A stretch of 64,000 nucleotides of DNA, from NCBI RefSeq assembly GCF_001457025.1, contig NZ_KQ758601.1, positions 310,001 to 374,000 of the forward strand. Reading direction: 5' to 3'. Below, piece after piece: positions 41,801 through 50,078 of this stretch. The DNA is from Pseudarthrobacter enclensis (lineage in GTDB: Bacteria; Actinomycetota; Actinomycetes; Actinomycetales; Micrococcaceae). Made by a program: the position numbers and the translations under genes. The notes below the pieces were generated by a model. The model saw only the letters and a program-made list of their open reading frames with translations. It had not been told where the DNA came from and did no database searches. Within the stretch, counting starts at the first letter, position 1. Every line of letters starts with the position of its first letter.

Positions 41801-42945
41801 AGCGAGTCCTGCAGCACGCCGGCCGCCGGCACCCGCGGGGCGCCGATGGATGATTCCCGCAGGATCAGGTCCGGGTTCAGCTCGATCCGGTGGACCGGCC
41901 GCAGGCGCCCCTCCGCCAGCCGGGCGGCCATCAGCTGCACCGCCACCTTCCCCACGTACTGCTTGGGCGGCCGCACCGCGGAAATGGCCGGTTCCGCCAG
42001 GTAGGCAACCTCGTCGTCGTACCCCACGATCGCCATGTCCCCCGGCACCGCCATTCCGCGGTCCACGCAGTGCTGCTCGAACGCCACCGCCTGGGTGTCC
42101 GAGTGCACCAGCATGGCCGTGGTGCCGGTCTTCGCGCACAGTTCGAGGACATGGTCGAAGTGGCTGGCGCGCGCACCGTTCTCCTGCCCGGCGGAGTCCT
42201 CGTGGACCGAGCCTTCCAGCGGAATCTTGAGTGCAGCCAGCGCCTGGTGCCAGCCCCTGACCACGTGCGGGCTGGTGGGGCTGGTGGAATCGGTCAGGCA
42301 GCCGATCCGGCGGTGTCCCTCCTGCCACAGGTGCCGGACGGCCATCCCGGCCCCGAAGGCATGGTCGGTGGCCACCCATTCGAGGCGGTGGGCCGGAATC
42401 TCGGCCGGAGCCCGCCGCTCGGCCAGCACCACCGGGATGGGCAGGGCGTTCAGCCACCGCAGCAGTTCGGGACCGTGCGCTCCGCCCATGTCCGGCGCCA
42501 CGATCAGGCCATCGATGTTCTGCGTGTCCAGCAGCGCCTGGACGTGCCGCCGGTTGTCCGCGGCGTCGTAGGCCGAGCCCCGGACCACGATCCGCAGGTT
42601 CTGCTCCTCCGCTTCTGCCCGGGCGCCGCTGATCACCTGCGGCCAGTAGTAGTCCAGGGACGGAACCACCATGCCGATGGAGTAGCTGTGCTGTGCGGTG
42701 CGTCCGGAGGCGGAACGGTCCAGCGGGCTGGGCAGCGTAGCGCCTCCGTGGACCCGGGACACCAGGCCCTCGTCGGCGAGGATGTTTACGTCGCGGCGGA
42801 TGGTGAGTTCGCTGACGCCCATTTTCGCGGCAATGTCGCGGACGGTGATAGCGCCGTGGGCACGCAGTTCCTCCATCAGCCGTTCGCGGCGCTGCAGGGA
42901 GAACAGTGACCTGCCGGCGGTTTCGGCGGGTTGCTCGGGACTCAT
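41797..42945 (-). CDS. DeoR-HTH / LacI-sensor chimeric transcriptional regulator
   Basis: A 382-residue regulator. Residues about 15-75 are a DeoR-type winged HTH (RRERLMEELRAHGAITVRDI, then ELTIRRDVNILADEGLVSRVHGGA). The remainder is a LacI/PBP1-type sugar sensor (YSIGMVVPSLDYYWPQVISG, DGLIVAPD, AIVGYDDEVAYLAEPAISAV). Combining a DeoR reader head with a LacI sensor is less usual than a LacI HTH. It is encoded between two degradative genes with 4-nt overlaps at both ends, so it is co-transcribed with its likely targets. Tandem TTGTTC sites at 44997-45012 are candidate operators. Confidence 0.88.
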   Translation of the reverse strand: MSPEQPAETAGRSLFSLQRRERLMEELRAHGAITVRDIAAKMGVSELTIRRDVNILADEGLVSRVHGGATLPSPLDRSASGRTAQHSYSIGMVVPSLDYYWPQVISGARAEAEEQNLRIVVRGSAYDAADNRRHVQALLDTQNIDGLIVAPDMGGAHGPELLRWLNALPIPVVLAERRAPAEIPAHRLEWVATDHAFGAGMAVRHLWQEGHRRIGCLTDSTSPTSPHVVRGWHQALAALKIPLEGSVHEDSAGQENGARASHFDHVLELCAKTGTTAMLVHSDTQAVAFEQHCVDRGMAVPGDMAIVGYDDEVAYLAEPAISAVRPPKQYVGKVAVQLMAARLAEGRLRPVHRIELNPDLILRESSIGAPRVPAAGVLQDSL

Positions 42946-44942
42946 GGTGTTGCCTCCACGGTGAGGGTGAATGCGCCTGCGGCGCGGGTTTCAGCGGGCA
43001 TGCGGAACCGCAGCCGGGTCAGATGGTGGCCCCAGACGCCGCTGAGCAGCGGATCGTCGAGCTGCCATTCGTCCACGAGGACGACGGCGGTGGCGGGCTT
43101 CCAGCGCAGCCGCACCCCACGCCCGCCGGGCACGGCCGGGATGCCCTCGGGCAGGACGGTCGCCGTCGCGTCCTGGCCCAGGCGGACGGTGCCGGCGGCG
43201 AGGTAGGTGATGTCGACGTCGTCCGTGGCGCCCGGAGGCGGGGACGGCAGGGTCCAGCGGTCATCGATCACCGCCGCCGCGGCGTCCCTGTTGAGCAGCG
43301 CGGTGCGGATCCACTGCTCGGGGTGGTCCAGCCCGTAGGCGGCGCCAAGGCCCAGTGCGAGGGCTGGTTCGCCGGCGGTGGGTTCCTGCAGCACAGTGGC
43401 AGCGAAGGACGCTCCGGTGCCCTGCTCCAGGCCGTAGGGGGCCGGGACGTTGTGCCAGGAACTCTGCATGGCGCGGATGAGGTAACGGTCCGGCCCGAAG
43501 GTCTGCGCGGTATAGGTCGGCTGGCCGGCATCTACCAGCAGCGGAATCCCGTCCATGGCTACCACCACGGAGCCGACGTCCCGGTGGTTGTGGTGCTCGC
43601 CGTTGTGGCCGCCCTTCGCGGCCAGGGTCAGTCCGAGCGGGGCCCCGCCGTGTTCACGGGCCACCATGATCTGCACTGACGGCAGGTAGCTGAACGCGGG
43701 CAGCGGCGCGGCGGCGGGCCGCGCCCCGGCGTCCGGTTCATCGAGCAGCGAGTGCAGCACCCGGCCCAGGCCGGCGGCCGCATCCGGCCGGCCGCTCGCC
43801 AGGGAGGCTGCGTGGGCTGCCGCCGCGGTGTCACCCAGCCGGACCGCCCAGCGGCGGAGCATGTCCCAGGGGAGGGCGTCCGCCGCCCGGGCCGGACCGT
43901 CGGCGACGTTGAGGAACCAGGTGCCGCCCAGGTGCATGCGGTACGGGAAGGCAGCCAGCGCGCGGACCACCGGCAGGCCGCCGTCGAGGGCTCCCGCCGT
44001 GGCCTGTTCCAGCAGGCGCAGTCCTTCCAGCGCCCGGCCTGCACCGTTCCACCAGTAGGCGAAGCCCTCGTCGATGGCGCCGTCGCCGGGGATGGACGCC
44101 AGGAACCTGTCCAGGCCCTCGATGCAGCGGGCCACCGCATGCGCCTGCAGCCGGGGCTCCTCCACCAGGAACAGGGCGCCGGCCAGCAGGTTGGAGTGGA
44201 TCCAGGGGTTCCAGTTATGGACGTCCCCGTCCAGGCCCAGCCAGTGCCAGTCCAGCCGCTCCAGGAAGGGCCGGATGGCCCGGTCCCGCACCTCGTCCCG
44301 GATCCGGCGGCGCAGCCCGGGGGCGCGGCCGTCCAGCTGCGGGCCAAGCACGTGGTCAATCCACGCCAGCTGGGCTGCGACTTCCCCGGCCCCGAGGTCC
44401 AGGTACGGCACCGCCGGTTCCGGCACTACGTTGCCGGTGCGGGAGTGGACGTCGTCATGGGCGGCCCAGCACCAGGAACTTTGCTCGCACAGCAGGAACG
44501 CGCCGTCGATGACCTCGTCGAGCCATGCTTCGGCGTCCGTGCCGGCCGGGTCATCGGACACCGCGGCCAGTGCCATCACCACAGCCCGGGTGAGCCGCTG
44601 CTGACGGGCGGCGACCAGGCCTTCGTAGGCCGTCCGGTTGCCGTCGCGGAAGTACCGCGCGTAATGGGACACCAGCGGCTGGGGCCAGGCCGTTCCGCGC
44701 TCCGTTGCGGCCTGGCGGCGCAGGTCCGCGATCCGCGCGTCATCCGCCGAGGGCCAGGCCCGCGGTCCTGCCGGCGGCACGTCCACCCGGACGGCGGCAC
44801 TCTCAAGGAGGCCGGCCAGGGAGTCAGCGGAAGCGGCTGCTCCCCAGGCGGTGGCAAGCGGGCCGGCGCCTGCCGGGCCGCTGCCGGACCTCGCCGTAGG
44901 GCCGTCGGGCGTGGCGCGAAGGGGCGTGGGAAGAACCGGCAT
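42942..44942 (-). CDS. Heparinase II/III-like polysaccharide lyase
   Basis: A 666-residue protein with an N-terminal alpha-toroid (about 90-400; HNWNPWIHSN in the cleft) and a C-terminal beta-sandwich beginning with GGHNGEHHNHRDVGS, the signature of heparinase II/III and alginate/oligo-uronide lyases that carries metal and catalytic His/Asn. No signal peptide is evident, so it probably cleaves uronic-acid oligosaccharides in the cytoplasm by beta-elimination. ATG 44942 follows GAGGTGGG; a TTG one codon earlier was rejected. First gene of the minus-strand transcript, divergent from the dehydrogenase/ABC operon. Confidence 0.85.
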   Translation of the reverse strand: MPVLPTPLRATPDGPTARSGSGPAGAGPLATAWGAAASADSLAGLLESAAVRVDVPPAGPRAWPSADDARIADLRRQAATERGTAWPQPLVSHYARYFRDGNRTAYEGLVAARQQRLTRAVVMALAAVSDDPAGTDAEAWLDEVIDGAFLLCEQSSWCWAAHDDVHSRTGNVVPEPAVPYLDLGAGEVAAQLAWIDHVLGPQLDGRAPGLRRRIRDEVRDRAIRPFLERLDWHWLGLDGDVHNWNPWIHSNLLAGALFLVEEPRLQAHAVARCIEGLDRFLASIPGDGAIDEGFAYWWNGAGRALEGLRLLEQATAGALDGGLPVVRALAAFPYRMHLGGTWFLNVADGPARAADALPWDMLRRWAVRLGDTAAAAHAASLASGRPDAAAGLGRVLHSLLDEPDAGARPAAAPLPAFSYLPSVQIMVAREHGGAPLGLTLAAKGGHNGEHHNHRDVGSVVVAMDGIPLLVDAGQPTYTAQTFGPDRYLIRAMQSSWHNVPAPYGLEQGTGASFAATVLQEPTAGEPALALGLGAAYGLDHPEQWIRTALLNRDAAAAVIDDRWTLPSPPPGATDDVDITYLAAGTVRLGQDATATVLPEGIPAVPGGRGVRLRWKPATAVVLVDEWQLDDPLLSGVWGHHLTRLRFRMPAETRAAGAFTLTVEATP

Positions 44943-44963
44943 CAACCCACCTCATGTTTGTTT

Positions 44964-45012
44964 ATGATCATTTTGGATCGATTCAGACTGGCTTGGTTGT
45001 TCTGTCTTGTTC
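44964..45012. promoter_or_regulatory. Divergent promoter operator candidates (uronide locus)
   Basis: ATGATCAT (44964-44971) is a perfect palindrome. TTGTTC-TGTC-TTGTTC (44997-45012) is a direct repeat with exactly 10-bp period, the sort of tandem site DeoR proteins bind. Both lie in the 155-bp gap between the lyase and dehydrogenase start codons, where one regulator could control both operons. Confidence 0.5.
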
Positions 45013-45097
45013 ATGAGTATCTACTGATTGTTAGATGTGATGCAAGACATGAAGTGCAGGAAAGAGCACGAACGAACACAACAGAAAGGAGGCCCCG

Positions 45098-46111
45098 ATG
45101 ACGCCCAAGCCCAAGGCCCTGCTGGTCATGAACCGTGGAACCTTCACGGACCAGTTCGATGCCACCCGACTGGACCGGCTGGCGGGCCTGGTGGACCTCG
45201 GCGGCCAGCCGTGGACCGACTCCCTGGAAGATCCCGGGCTCCAGGAACGCCTGGGAGACGTGGAAATCCTGCTCACCAGCTGGGGCGTGCCGCGGCTGGA
45301 TGCCGCGGCACTGCAACGGATGCCCAGGCTCCGCGCCGTGTTCCACTGCGCCGGAACCGTCCGCAGCTTTGTCACCCAGGAACTGTGGGACCGGGACATC
45401 CTGGTGACCAACGGGGCCGATGCCAACGCCATCCCGGTGGCGGAGTTCACCTTCGCGTCCATCGTTCTGGCGGGCAAGAAAGCGCACGTGCTGGCCAATG
45501 ACGCCCGCACCTGGCGCGAAGACTGGAGCTACACCACGGCCCGCGGGGAACTCGGCAACATCGGCCGGGTGATCGGGGTGATCGGGTTCTCCCGCATCGG
45601 CCGGCGGGTGGTCCGCCTGGTCCAGCAGCTGCAGGACGTGACCTGTCTGGTCAGTGATCCGCACGCAGACCCGCTCGAGGTGGCAGCGGCCGGCGGCAGG
45701 CTGGTCCCGCTGACGGAACTGCTGGCAGCCTCGGACATCGTCTCAGTCCACGCTCCGGCCCTCCCGGAAACCCGGCACATGATCGGCGCGGCGGAACTGC
45801 GGACCATGAAAGACAACGCCACCCTCATCAACACTGCCCGCGGCTCGCTGGTGGATACGGCGGCGCTCGAAGCCGAATGCGCCACCGGCAGGATCCACGC
45901 CCTGCTCGACGTCACCGAGCCCGAGCCGCTCCCGGCAGGCTCGGTCCTCTACAGCCTGCCCAACGTCGTCATCACACCCCACATCGCCGGGTCCCTTGGA
46001 ACGGAAACCCGGCGGATGTCCGATGCCGCCCTGAACGACCTTGAACGGCACCTCACCGGTCAGCGGCTCGTGGCGCAGGTGGTCTCCGAAGACCTCTCCC
46101 TCAGCGCCTGA
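45098..46111 (+). CDS. D-isomer-specific 2-hydroxyacid dehydrogenase
   Basis: A 337-residue NAD(P)-dependent dehydrogenase. GVIGFSRIGRRV is the Rossmann loop (GxSxxG variant). The catalytic set is visible as Arg in NTARGSLVD, Glu in DVTEPEPL and His in TPHIAGS. An AGGAGG site 5 nt before ATG 45098 fixes the start. It is the first gene of the plus-strand ABC/GH35 operon. In uronide pathways such enzymes reduce keto-acid intermediates such as glyoxylate, hydroxypyruvate or 2-keto acids; the substrate here is not determinable by sequence alone. Confidence 0.88.
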   Translation: MTPKPKALLVMNRGTFTDQFDATRLDRLAGLVDLGGQPWTDSLEDPGLQERLGDVEILLTSWGVPRLDAAALQRMPRLRAVFHCAGTVRSFVTQELWDRDILVTNGADANAIPVAEFTFASIVLAGKKAHVLANDARTWREDWSYTTARGELGNIGRVIGVIGFSRIGRRVVRLVQQLQDVTCLVSDPHADPLEVAAAGGRLVPLTELLAASDIVSVHAPALPETRHMIGAAELRTMKDNATLINTARGSLVDTAALEAECATGRIHALLDVTEPEPLPAGSVLYSLPNVVITPHIAGSLGTETRRMSDAALNDLERHLTGQRLVAQVVSEDLSLSA

Positions 46112-46160
46112 AACACCCGGCCGCACCAGCGGCAGACAAAAATCCAGTAAGGAGCACGCA

Positions 46161-47441
46161 ATGAAGCGCACCACCCTCGCCGCCATCGCACTGGCTGTGA
46201 CCGCAGGGCTGGGGCTGTCCGGCTGTGCCGGCGCCGCCGGTCCCGCGGAGCCCCAGGCCCAGGACGGCAAGACCCGCCTGACCGTTTCCGTGTGGAACTA
46301 TGAGGGCACCCCCGAGTTCAAGGCCCTGTTCGACAGCTACGAGGCAGCCAACCCGGACATCGATATCGAACCGGTGGACATCCTGGCCGATGACTACCCC
46401 CAGAAGGTCACCACCATGCTGGCCGGCGGTGACACCACGGACGTCCTCACCATGAAGAACGTCATCGACTATGCCCGCTACGCCAACAATGGCCAGCTCC
46501 AGGAGATCAACGGCGTGGTGGACACCGTGGGCAAGGACAACCTGGCCGGCCTGGACGCCTTCGACATCAGCGGCAAGTACTACGCCGCACCCTACCGGCA
46601 GGACTTCTGGCTGCTGTACTACAACAAGGACCTGCTGAAGGCCGCCGGCGTGGAGAACCCGGCGGACCTGACCTGGGACGAATACACGGCCCTGGCCAAG
46701 AAGCTCACCACGGAGGCCAACGGCAAGAAGGTCTACGGCACCTACCACCACATCTGGCGTTCCGTGGTCCAGGCCATCGCCGCCGCACAGAACGGCGCGG
46801 ACCAGAACAGCGGCGACTACGGCTTCTTCGAGGACCAGTACAACACCGCCCTGGACCTGCAGAAGAGCGGCGCCACCTTGGACTTCGGCACGGCCAAGAG
46901 CCAGAAGACCAGCTACCGCACCATGTTTGAGACCGGCCAGGCCGCCATGATGCCCATGGGCACCTGGTACATCGCCGGCATCCTGCAGGCCAAGAAGGAT
47001 GGCAAGTCCACGGTGGACTGGGGCCTGGCGCCCATGCCGCAGAAGAACGACGACGGCAAGGTCACCACGTTCGGTTCGCCCACCGCGTTCGCGGTGAACA
47101 AGAACGCGAGCCACTCCGAGGAGGCCAGGAAGTTCATCGAATGGGCCGCCGGTGAAGAAGGCGCCAAGGCTATCTCGAAGATCGGTGTTGTCCCCGCCCT
47201 GCAGAACGATGCCATCACGGCGGAGTACTTCAAGCTGGACGGGATGCCCACGGACGAGCTGTCCAAGAAGGCCTTCACCCCGGACACGGTGGCCCTGGAG
47301 ATGCCGGTCAGCGACAAGTCGGCCGCCACGGACAAGGTCCTCAACCAGGAGCATGACCTGATCATGGTAGGCGAGCGCTCGGTGGCCGATGGCATCGCCG
47401 AGATGGGCAAGCGCGTCAAGAGCGAAGTCCTGGGCCAGTAA
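46161..47441 (+). CDS. ABC transporter sugar-binding lipoprotein
   Basis: A 426-residue solute-binding protein with a lipoprotein signal (LAAIALAVTAGLGLSGC, lipobox LSGC). The mature part carries SVWNYEGTPEFKALFDSYEA, WLLYYNKDLLKAAGV and GSPTAFAVNKNASHSEEARK, characteristic of family-1 carbohydrate binders. ATG 46161 follows AAGGAG. It is the receptor of the importer encoded next and probably binds oligosaccharides derived from a pectic or other uronic-acid-rich glycan, given the neighbouring lyase, DUF2264 enzyme and GH35. Confidence 0.92.
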   Translation: MKRTTLAAIALAVTAGLGLSGCAGAAGPAEPQAQDGKTRLTVSVWNYEGTPEFKALFDSYEAANPDIDIEPVDILADDYPQKVTTMLAGGDTTDVLTMKNVIDYARYANNGQLQEINGVVDTVGKDNLAGLDAFDISGKYYAAPYRQDFWLLYYNKDLLKAAGVENPADLTWDEYTALAKKLTTEANGKKVYGTYHHIWRSVVQAIAAAQNGADQNSGDYGFFEDQYNTALDLQKSGATLDFGTAKSQKTSYRTMFETGQAAMMPMGTWYIAGILQAKKDGKSTVDWGLAPMPQKNDDGKVTTFGSPTAFAVNKNASHSEEARKFIEWAAGEEGAKAISKIGVVPALQNDAITAEYFKLDGMPTDELSKKAFTPDTVALEMPVSDKSAATDKVLNQEHDLIMVGERSVADGIAEMGKRVKSEVLGQ

Positions 47442-47450
47442 CAGGCAGCC

Positions 47451-48377
47451 ATGACCACTGAAACACTTCCTTCGACGGTTGCCCCGGCCCCGGGCCGGGG
47501 CAACCGGAAGCAGGCCAGGCGCAACACCCTGATCGGCTGGACGTTCATCCTGCCGAACTTCCTGGGCTTCCTCGCCTTCACGCTCATCCCGGTGCTGGCA
47601 GCGTTCGCCCTCTCCTTCATGGAGTGGACCTCCTTCACCGCCCCCAAATGGGTGGGACTGGCCAACTTCCAACGCATGCTGGGCAGCGACTCGTTCTGGG
47701 TGGCGCTGCGGAACACCGTGGTCTACGCTATCGGCCACGTCCCGCTCACCATGGCCCTGGCCCTGCTGCTGGCGATGCTCCTGAACCGCAAGCTCAAGGG
47801 CATCGGCTTCTTCCGGGTGGCCATCTTCTTTCCGTACATCACCTCCCTGGTGGCGGTGGCCGTGGTCTGGAACATGCTGTTCAGCCCGGACAACGGCCCC
47901 ATCAACCAGTTCCTGCACGCCGTGGGCATCGCCAATGCCCCGGGCTGGACCTCCAGCTCGGACTGGGCCCTGCCCGCCGTCATCATCACCAGCGTCTGGC
48001 GGGACATGGGCTACTACATGGTCCTCTACCTGGCCGGGCTGCAGGCCATCCCCACCGAGCTTTACGAGGCCGCGGAGGTGGACGGTGCCAGCGCCTGGCA
48101 GCGGTTCTGGAACGTCACCATCCCGTCGCTGCGGCCCACCACGTTCTTCGTGGTGGTCATGCTGACCGTCTCCAGCTTCAAGGTGTTCGACCTGATCGTC
48201 GTCATGACCAACGGCGGCCCGGGACGGTCCACCACCGTGCTCTCGCAGCTGATCTACCAGGAGGGCATCGGCGAAGGGAAGTTCGGCTACTCGTCCGCCA
48301 TCTCCCTGGTGCTCTTCCTCATCGTGCTGACGGTCACCGTGCTCCAGTTCAAGATCCAGCAGCGGAGGGAACGCTGA
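47451..48377 (+). CDS. Sugar ABC transporter permease, MalF/UgpA type
   Basis: A 308-residue six-helix permease. The EAA loop is YEAAEVDGASAWQRFWNVT, and TNGGPGRSTTVLSQLIYQ is the late MalF-type motif. It starts 9 nt after the binding-protein gene and overlaps the next permease gene by one base (TGATG). As with the first importer, no ATPase gene is nearby, so a shared ATPase is likely. Confidence 0.93.
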   Translation: MTTETLPSTVAPAPGRGNRKQARRNTLIGWTFILPNFLGFLAFTLIPVLAAFALSFMEWTSFTAPKWVGLANFQRMLGSDSFWVALRNTVVYAIGHVPLTMALALLLAMLLNRKLKGIGFFRVAIFFPYITSLVAVAVVWNMLFSPDNGPINQFLHAVGIANAPGWTSSSDWALPAVIITSVWRDMGYYMVLYLAGLQAIPTELYEAAEVDGASAWQRFWNVTIPSLRPTTFFVVVMLTVSSFKVFDLIVVMTNGGPGRSTTVLSQLIYQEGIGEGKFGYSSAISLVLFLIVLTVTVLQFKIQQRRER

Positions 48378-49318
48378 TGACCCACATGGCAGAAGACCTC
48401 AAGGCCTCCCTTTCCAAGGATGCGGCCCGCCTCCCGGACCGTGCACCGGCCGCGGAAGAACGCCGCCGTACGCCTCGCGGGCGCTCCACCCGGGAACGGA
48501 AGAAGCGGACCGCGGACGTCGTCATCTACGCCGTCCTTGCCGTGCTGGTGGTGGGGCTGATGGTCCCGTTCATCTGGATGGTGTCCTCCTCGCTGAAGGA
48601 GAACAACCAGGTCCTCACGGTGCCCATCCAGTGGATTCCCACCGAGTTCGTGTGGAGCAACTACACGGACATCTGGACCCGCATCCCCATGATGGGCTAC
48701 CTGCAGAACTCGCTGTACCTGGCCGTGATCATCACCTGCCTGCAGGTCCTCACCGGGTCGCTGGCCGCCTACGGATTCTCCAAGGTCCGCTTCCCCGGCC
48801 GGGATGTGCTGTTCCTGGCGTACATCGGCACCATCGCCGTGCCGTGGCAGGCCTACATGGTGCCGCAGTACATCATGATGCAGAACCTGGGCCTGACCAA
48901 CAGCTTCAACGCCCTGATCCTGCTGCAGGCCTTTGGTGCGTTCGGCGTGTTCCTGATGCGCCAGTACTACATGACCATCCCGGACGAACTCTGCGAGGCG
49001 GCCCGGATCGACGGCCTCAGCGAGTACGGCATCTGGGCCCGCGTCATCCTGCCGCTGTCCAAGCCCGCCCTGGCCAGCCTGGCGCTGCTGACGTTCGTGA
49101 ACACCTGGAACGACTACATGGGCCCGTTTATCTACCTCACGTCCAACCGGCTCTGGACAGTGCAACTGGGCCTGCGCTCCTTCGTGGGCCAGTTCGACGC
49201 CGAGTACGCCATGATCATGACCGGTTCCGTGATCTCGGTGATCCCCATCCTGGTGATCTTCCTGATCGGCCAGCGGTACTTCATCCAGGGCATCGCCACG
49301 AGCGGCATGAAAGGATGA
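48377..49318 (+). CDS. Sugar ABC transporter permease, MalG/UgpE type
   Basis: A 313-residue permease with a charged N-terminus of about 47 residues, six transmembrane segments and the EAA loop CEAARIDGLSEYGIWARV. VNTWNDYMGPFIYL and QRYFIQGIATSGMKG are conserved in this family. ATG 48377 overlaps the previous stop (TGATG), and the gene overlaps the YesL-like gene by 4 nt. It completes the importer. Confidence 0.93.
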   Translation: MTHMAEDLKASLSKDAARLPDRAPAAEERRRTPRGRSTRERKKRTADVVIYAVLAVLVVGLMVPFIWMVSSSLKENNQVLTVPIQWIPTEFVWSNYTDIWTRIPMMGYLQNSLYLAVIITCLQVLTGSLAAYGFSKVRFPGRDVLFLAYIGTIAVPWQAYMVPQYIMMQNLGLTNSFNALILLQAFGAFGVFLMRQYYMTIPDELCEAARIDGLSEYGIWARVILPLSKPALASLALLTFVNTWNDYMGPFIYLTSNRLWTVQLGLRSFVGQFDAEYAMIMTGSVISVIPILVIFLIGQRYFIQGIATSGMKG

Positions 49319-50061
49319 CGTCAGTGGCACAGCACCCCACCCAAGGCACAACGCAGCGTCCGGCGCAGGCAAACCGGCGCGGCCTGGCCGGGCGCATCCC
49401 CTCCCCCGGTTTTGAAACGTTTGGCGGCATCTTCGGCTTCGTCTACACCTTCCTGGCCGGGAACGTGCTGATGGCATTGGCCAACGCTCCGCTGGTGCTG
49501 TGCCTGGCCCTGGTCGCGGACCCCGCCGCTGCCTGGCCGTTCTTCCTGGCATTGTCCGTCACCATCCCTCCGTCGCTCGCCGGCCTCTTCGCCGCCTTCC
49601 AGGCCCTGCACGACGACGGCGCCGCGGTCAGGCCCGTTGCCTCCTTCCTGCGGGGGTACCGGAACGGCTTCCGCCGGACGGCCCCGCTGGGGCTGGCCGC
49701 CGTCGCGGTGCTGCTGTTCCTCGGCGTGGACCTCGTAATCGTCCAGTCGATGCCCGGGGCCGGGGTGCTGGTGCCCCTGATCGTGGTGGCCACAGCCGCC
49801 GCGGTGAGCGTCGCCGTGACGGCGAGTGCCGGCGTCGTGCTCCTTCCGGCGGCGCGGCTGCGAAGCGTGCTGAAGGCCTCGCTCTACCTTGCCGTCCAGC
49901 GCTGGTACCTGAGCCTGGCCATGCTGGTGCTGCTGGGGATCATCGCCTCCGCGGCTGTGCTGCAGCCGGTCCTGGGCGTGGCGCTGGCTCCGGCGCCGCT
50001 GCTGTTCGTGGTGTGGAGCAACGCCTCCTACGCCTTCTCCACCGTTCTCCGCGACGCCTGA
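49315..50061 (+). CDS. DUF624/YesL-like membrane protein
   Basis: A 248-residue integral membrane protein with about five or six hydrophobic helices. GGIFGFVYTFLAGNVLMALANAPLVLCLA and RNGFRRTAPLG resemble the YesL/DUF624 family often encoded beside ABC importers for rhamnogalacturonan or other plant glycans. It overlaps the permease gene by ATGA, so it is co-translated. The molecular role of the family is not settled; it may assist the importer. Confidence 0.72.
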   Translation: MTSVAQHPTQGTTQRPAQANRRGLAGRIPSPGFETFGGIFGFVYTFLAGNVLMALANAPLVLCLALVADPAAAWPFFLALSVTIPPSLAGLFAAFQALHDDGAAVRPVASFLRGYRNGFRRTAPLGLAAVAVLLFLGVDLVIVQSMPGAGVLVPLIVVATAAAVSVAVTASAGVVLLPAARLRSVLKASLYLAVQRWYLSLAMLVLLGIIASAAVLQPVLGVALAPAPLLFVVWSNASYAFSTVLRDA

Positions 50062-50078
50062 CTGATTTGGATCCTTCC

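Noticed and set aside
46101..47918. 605-codon minus-strand frame over the second ABC binding-protein gene.
   Set aside because: Antisense to an unambiguous binding protein and permease with normal start sites and motifs.
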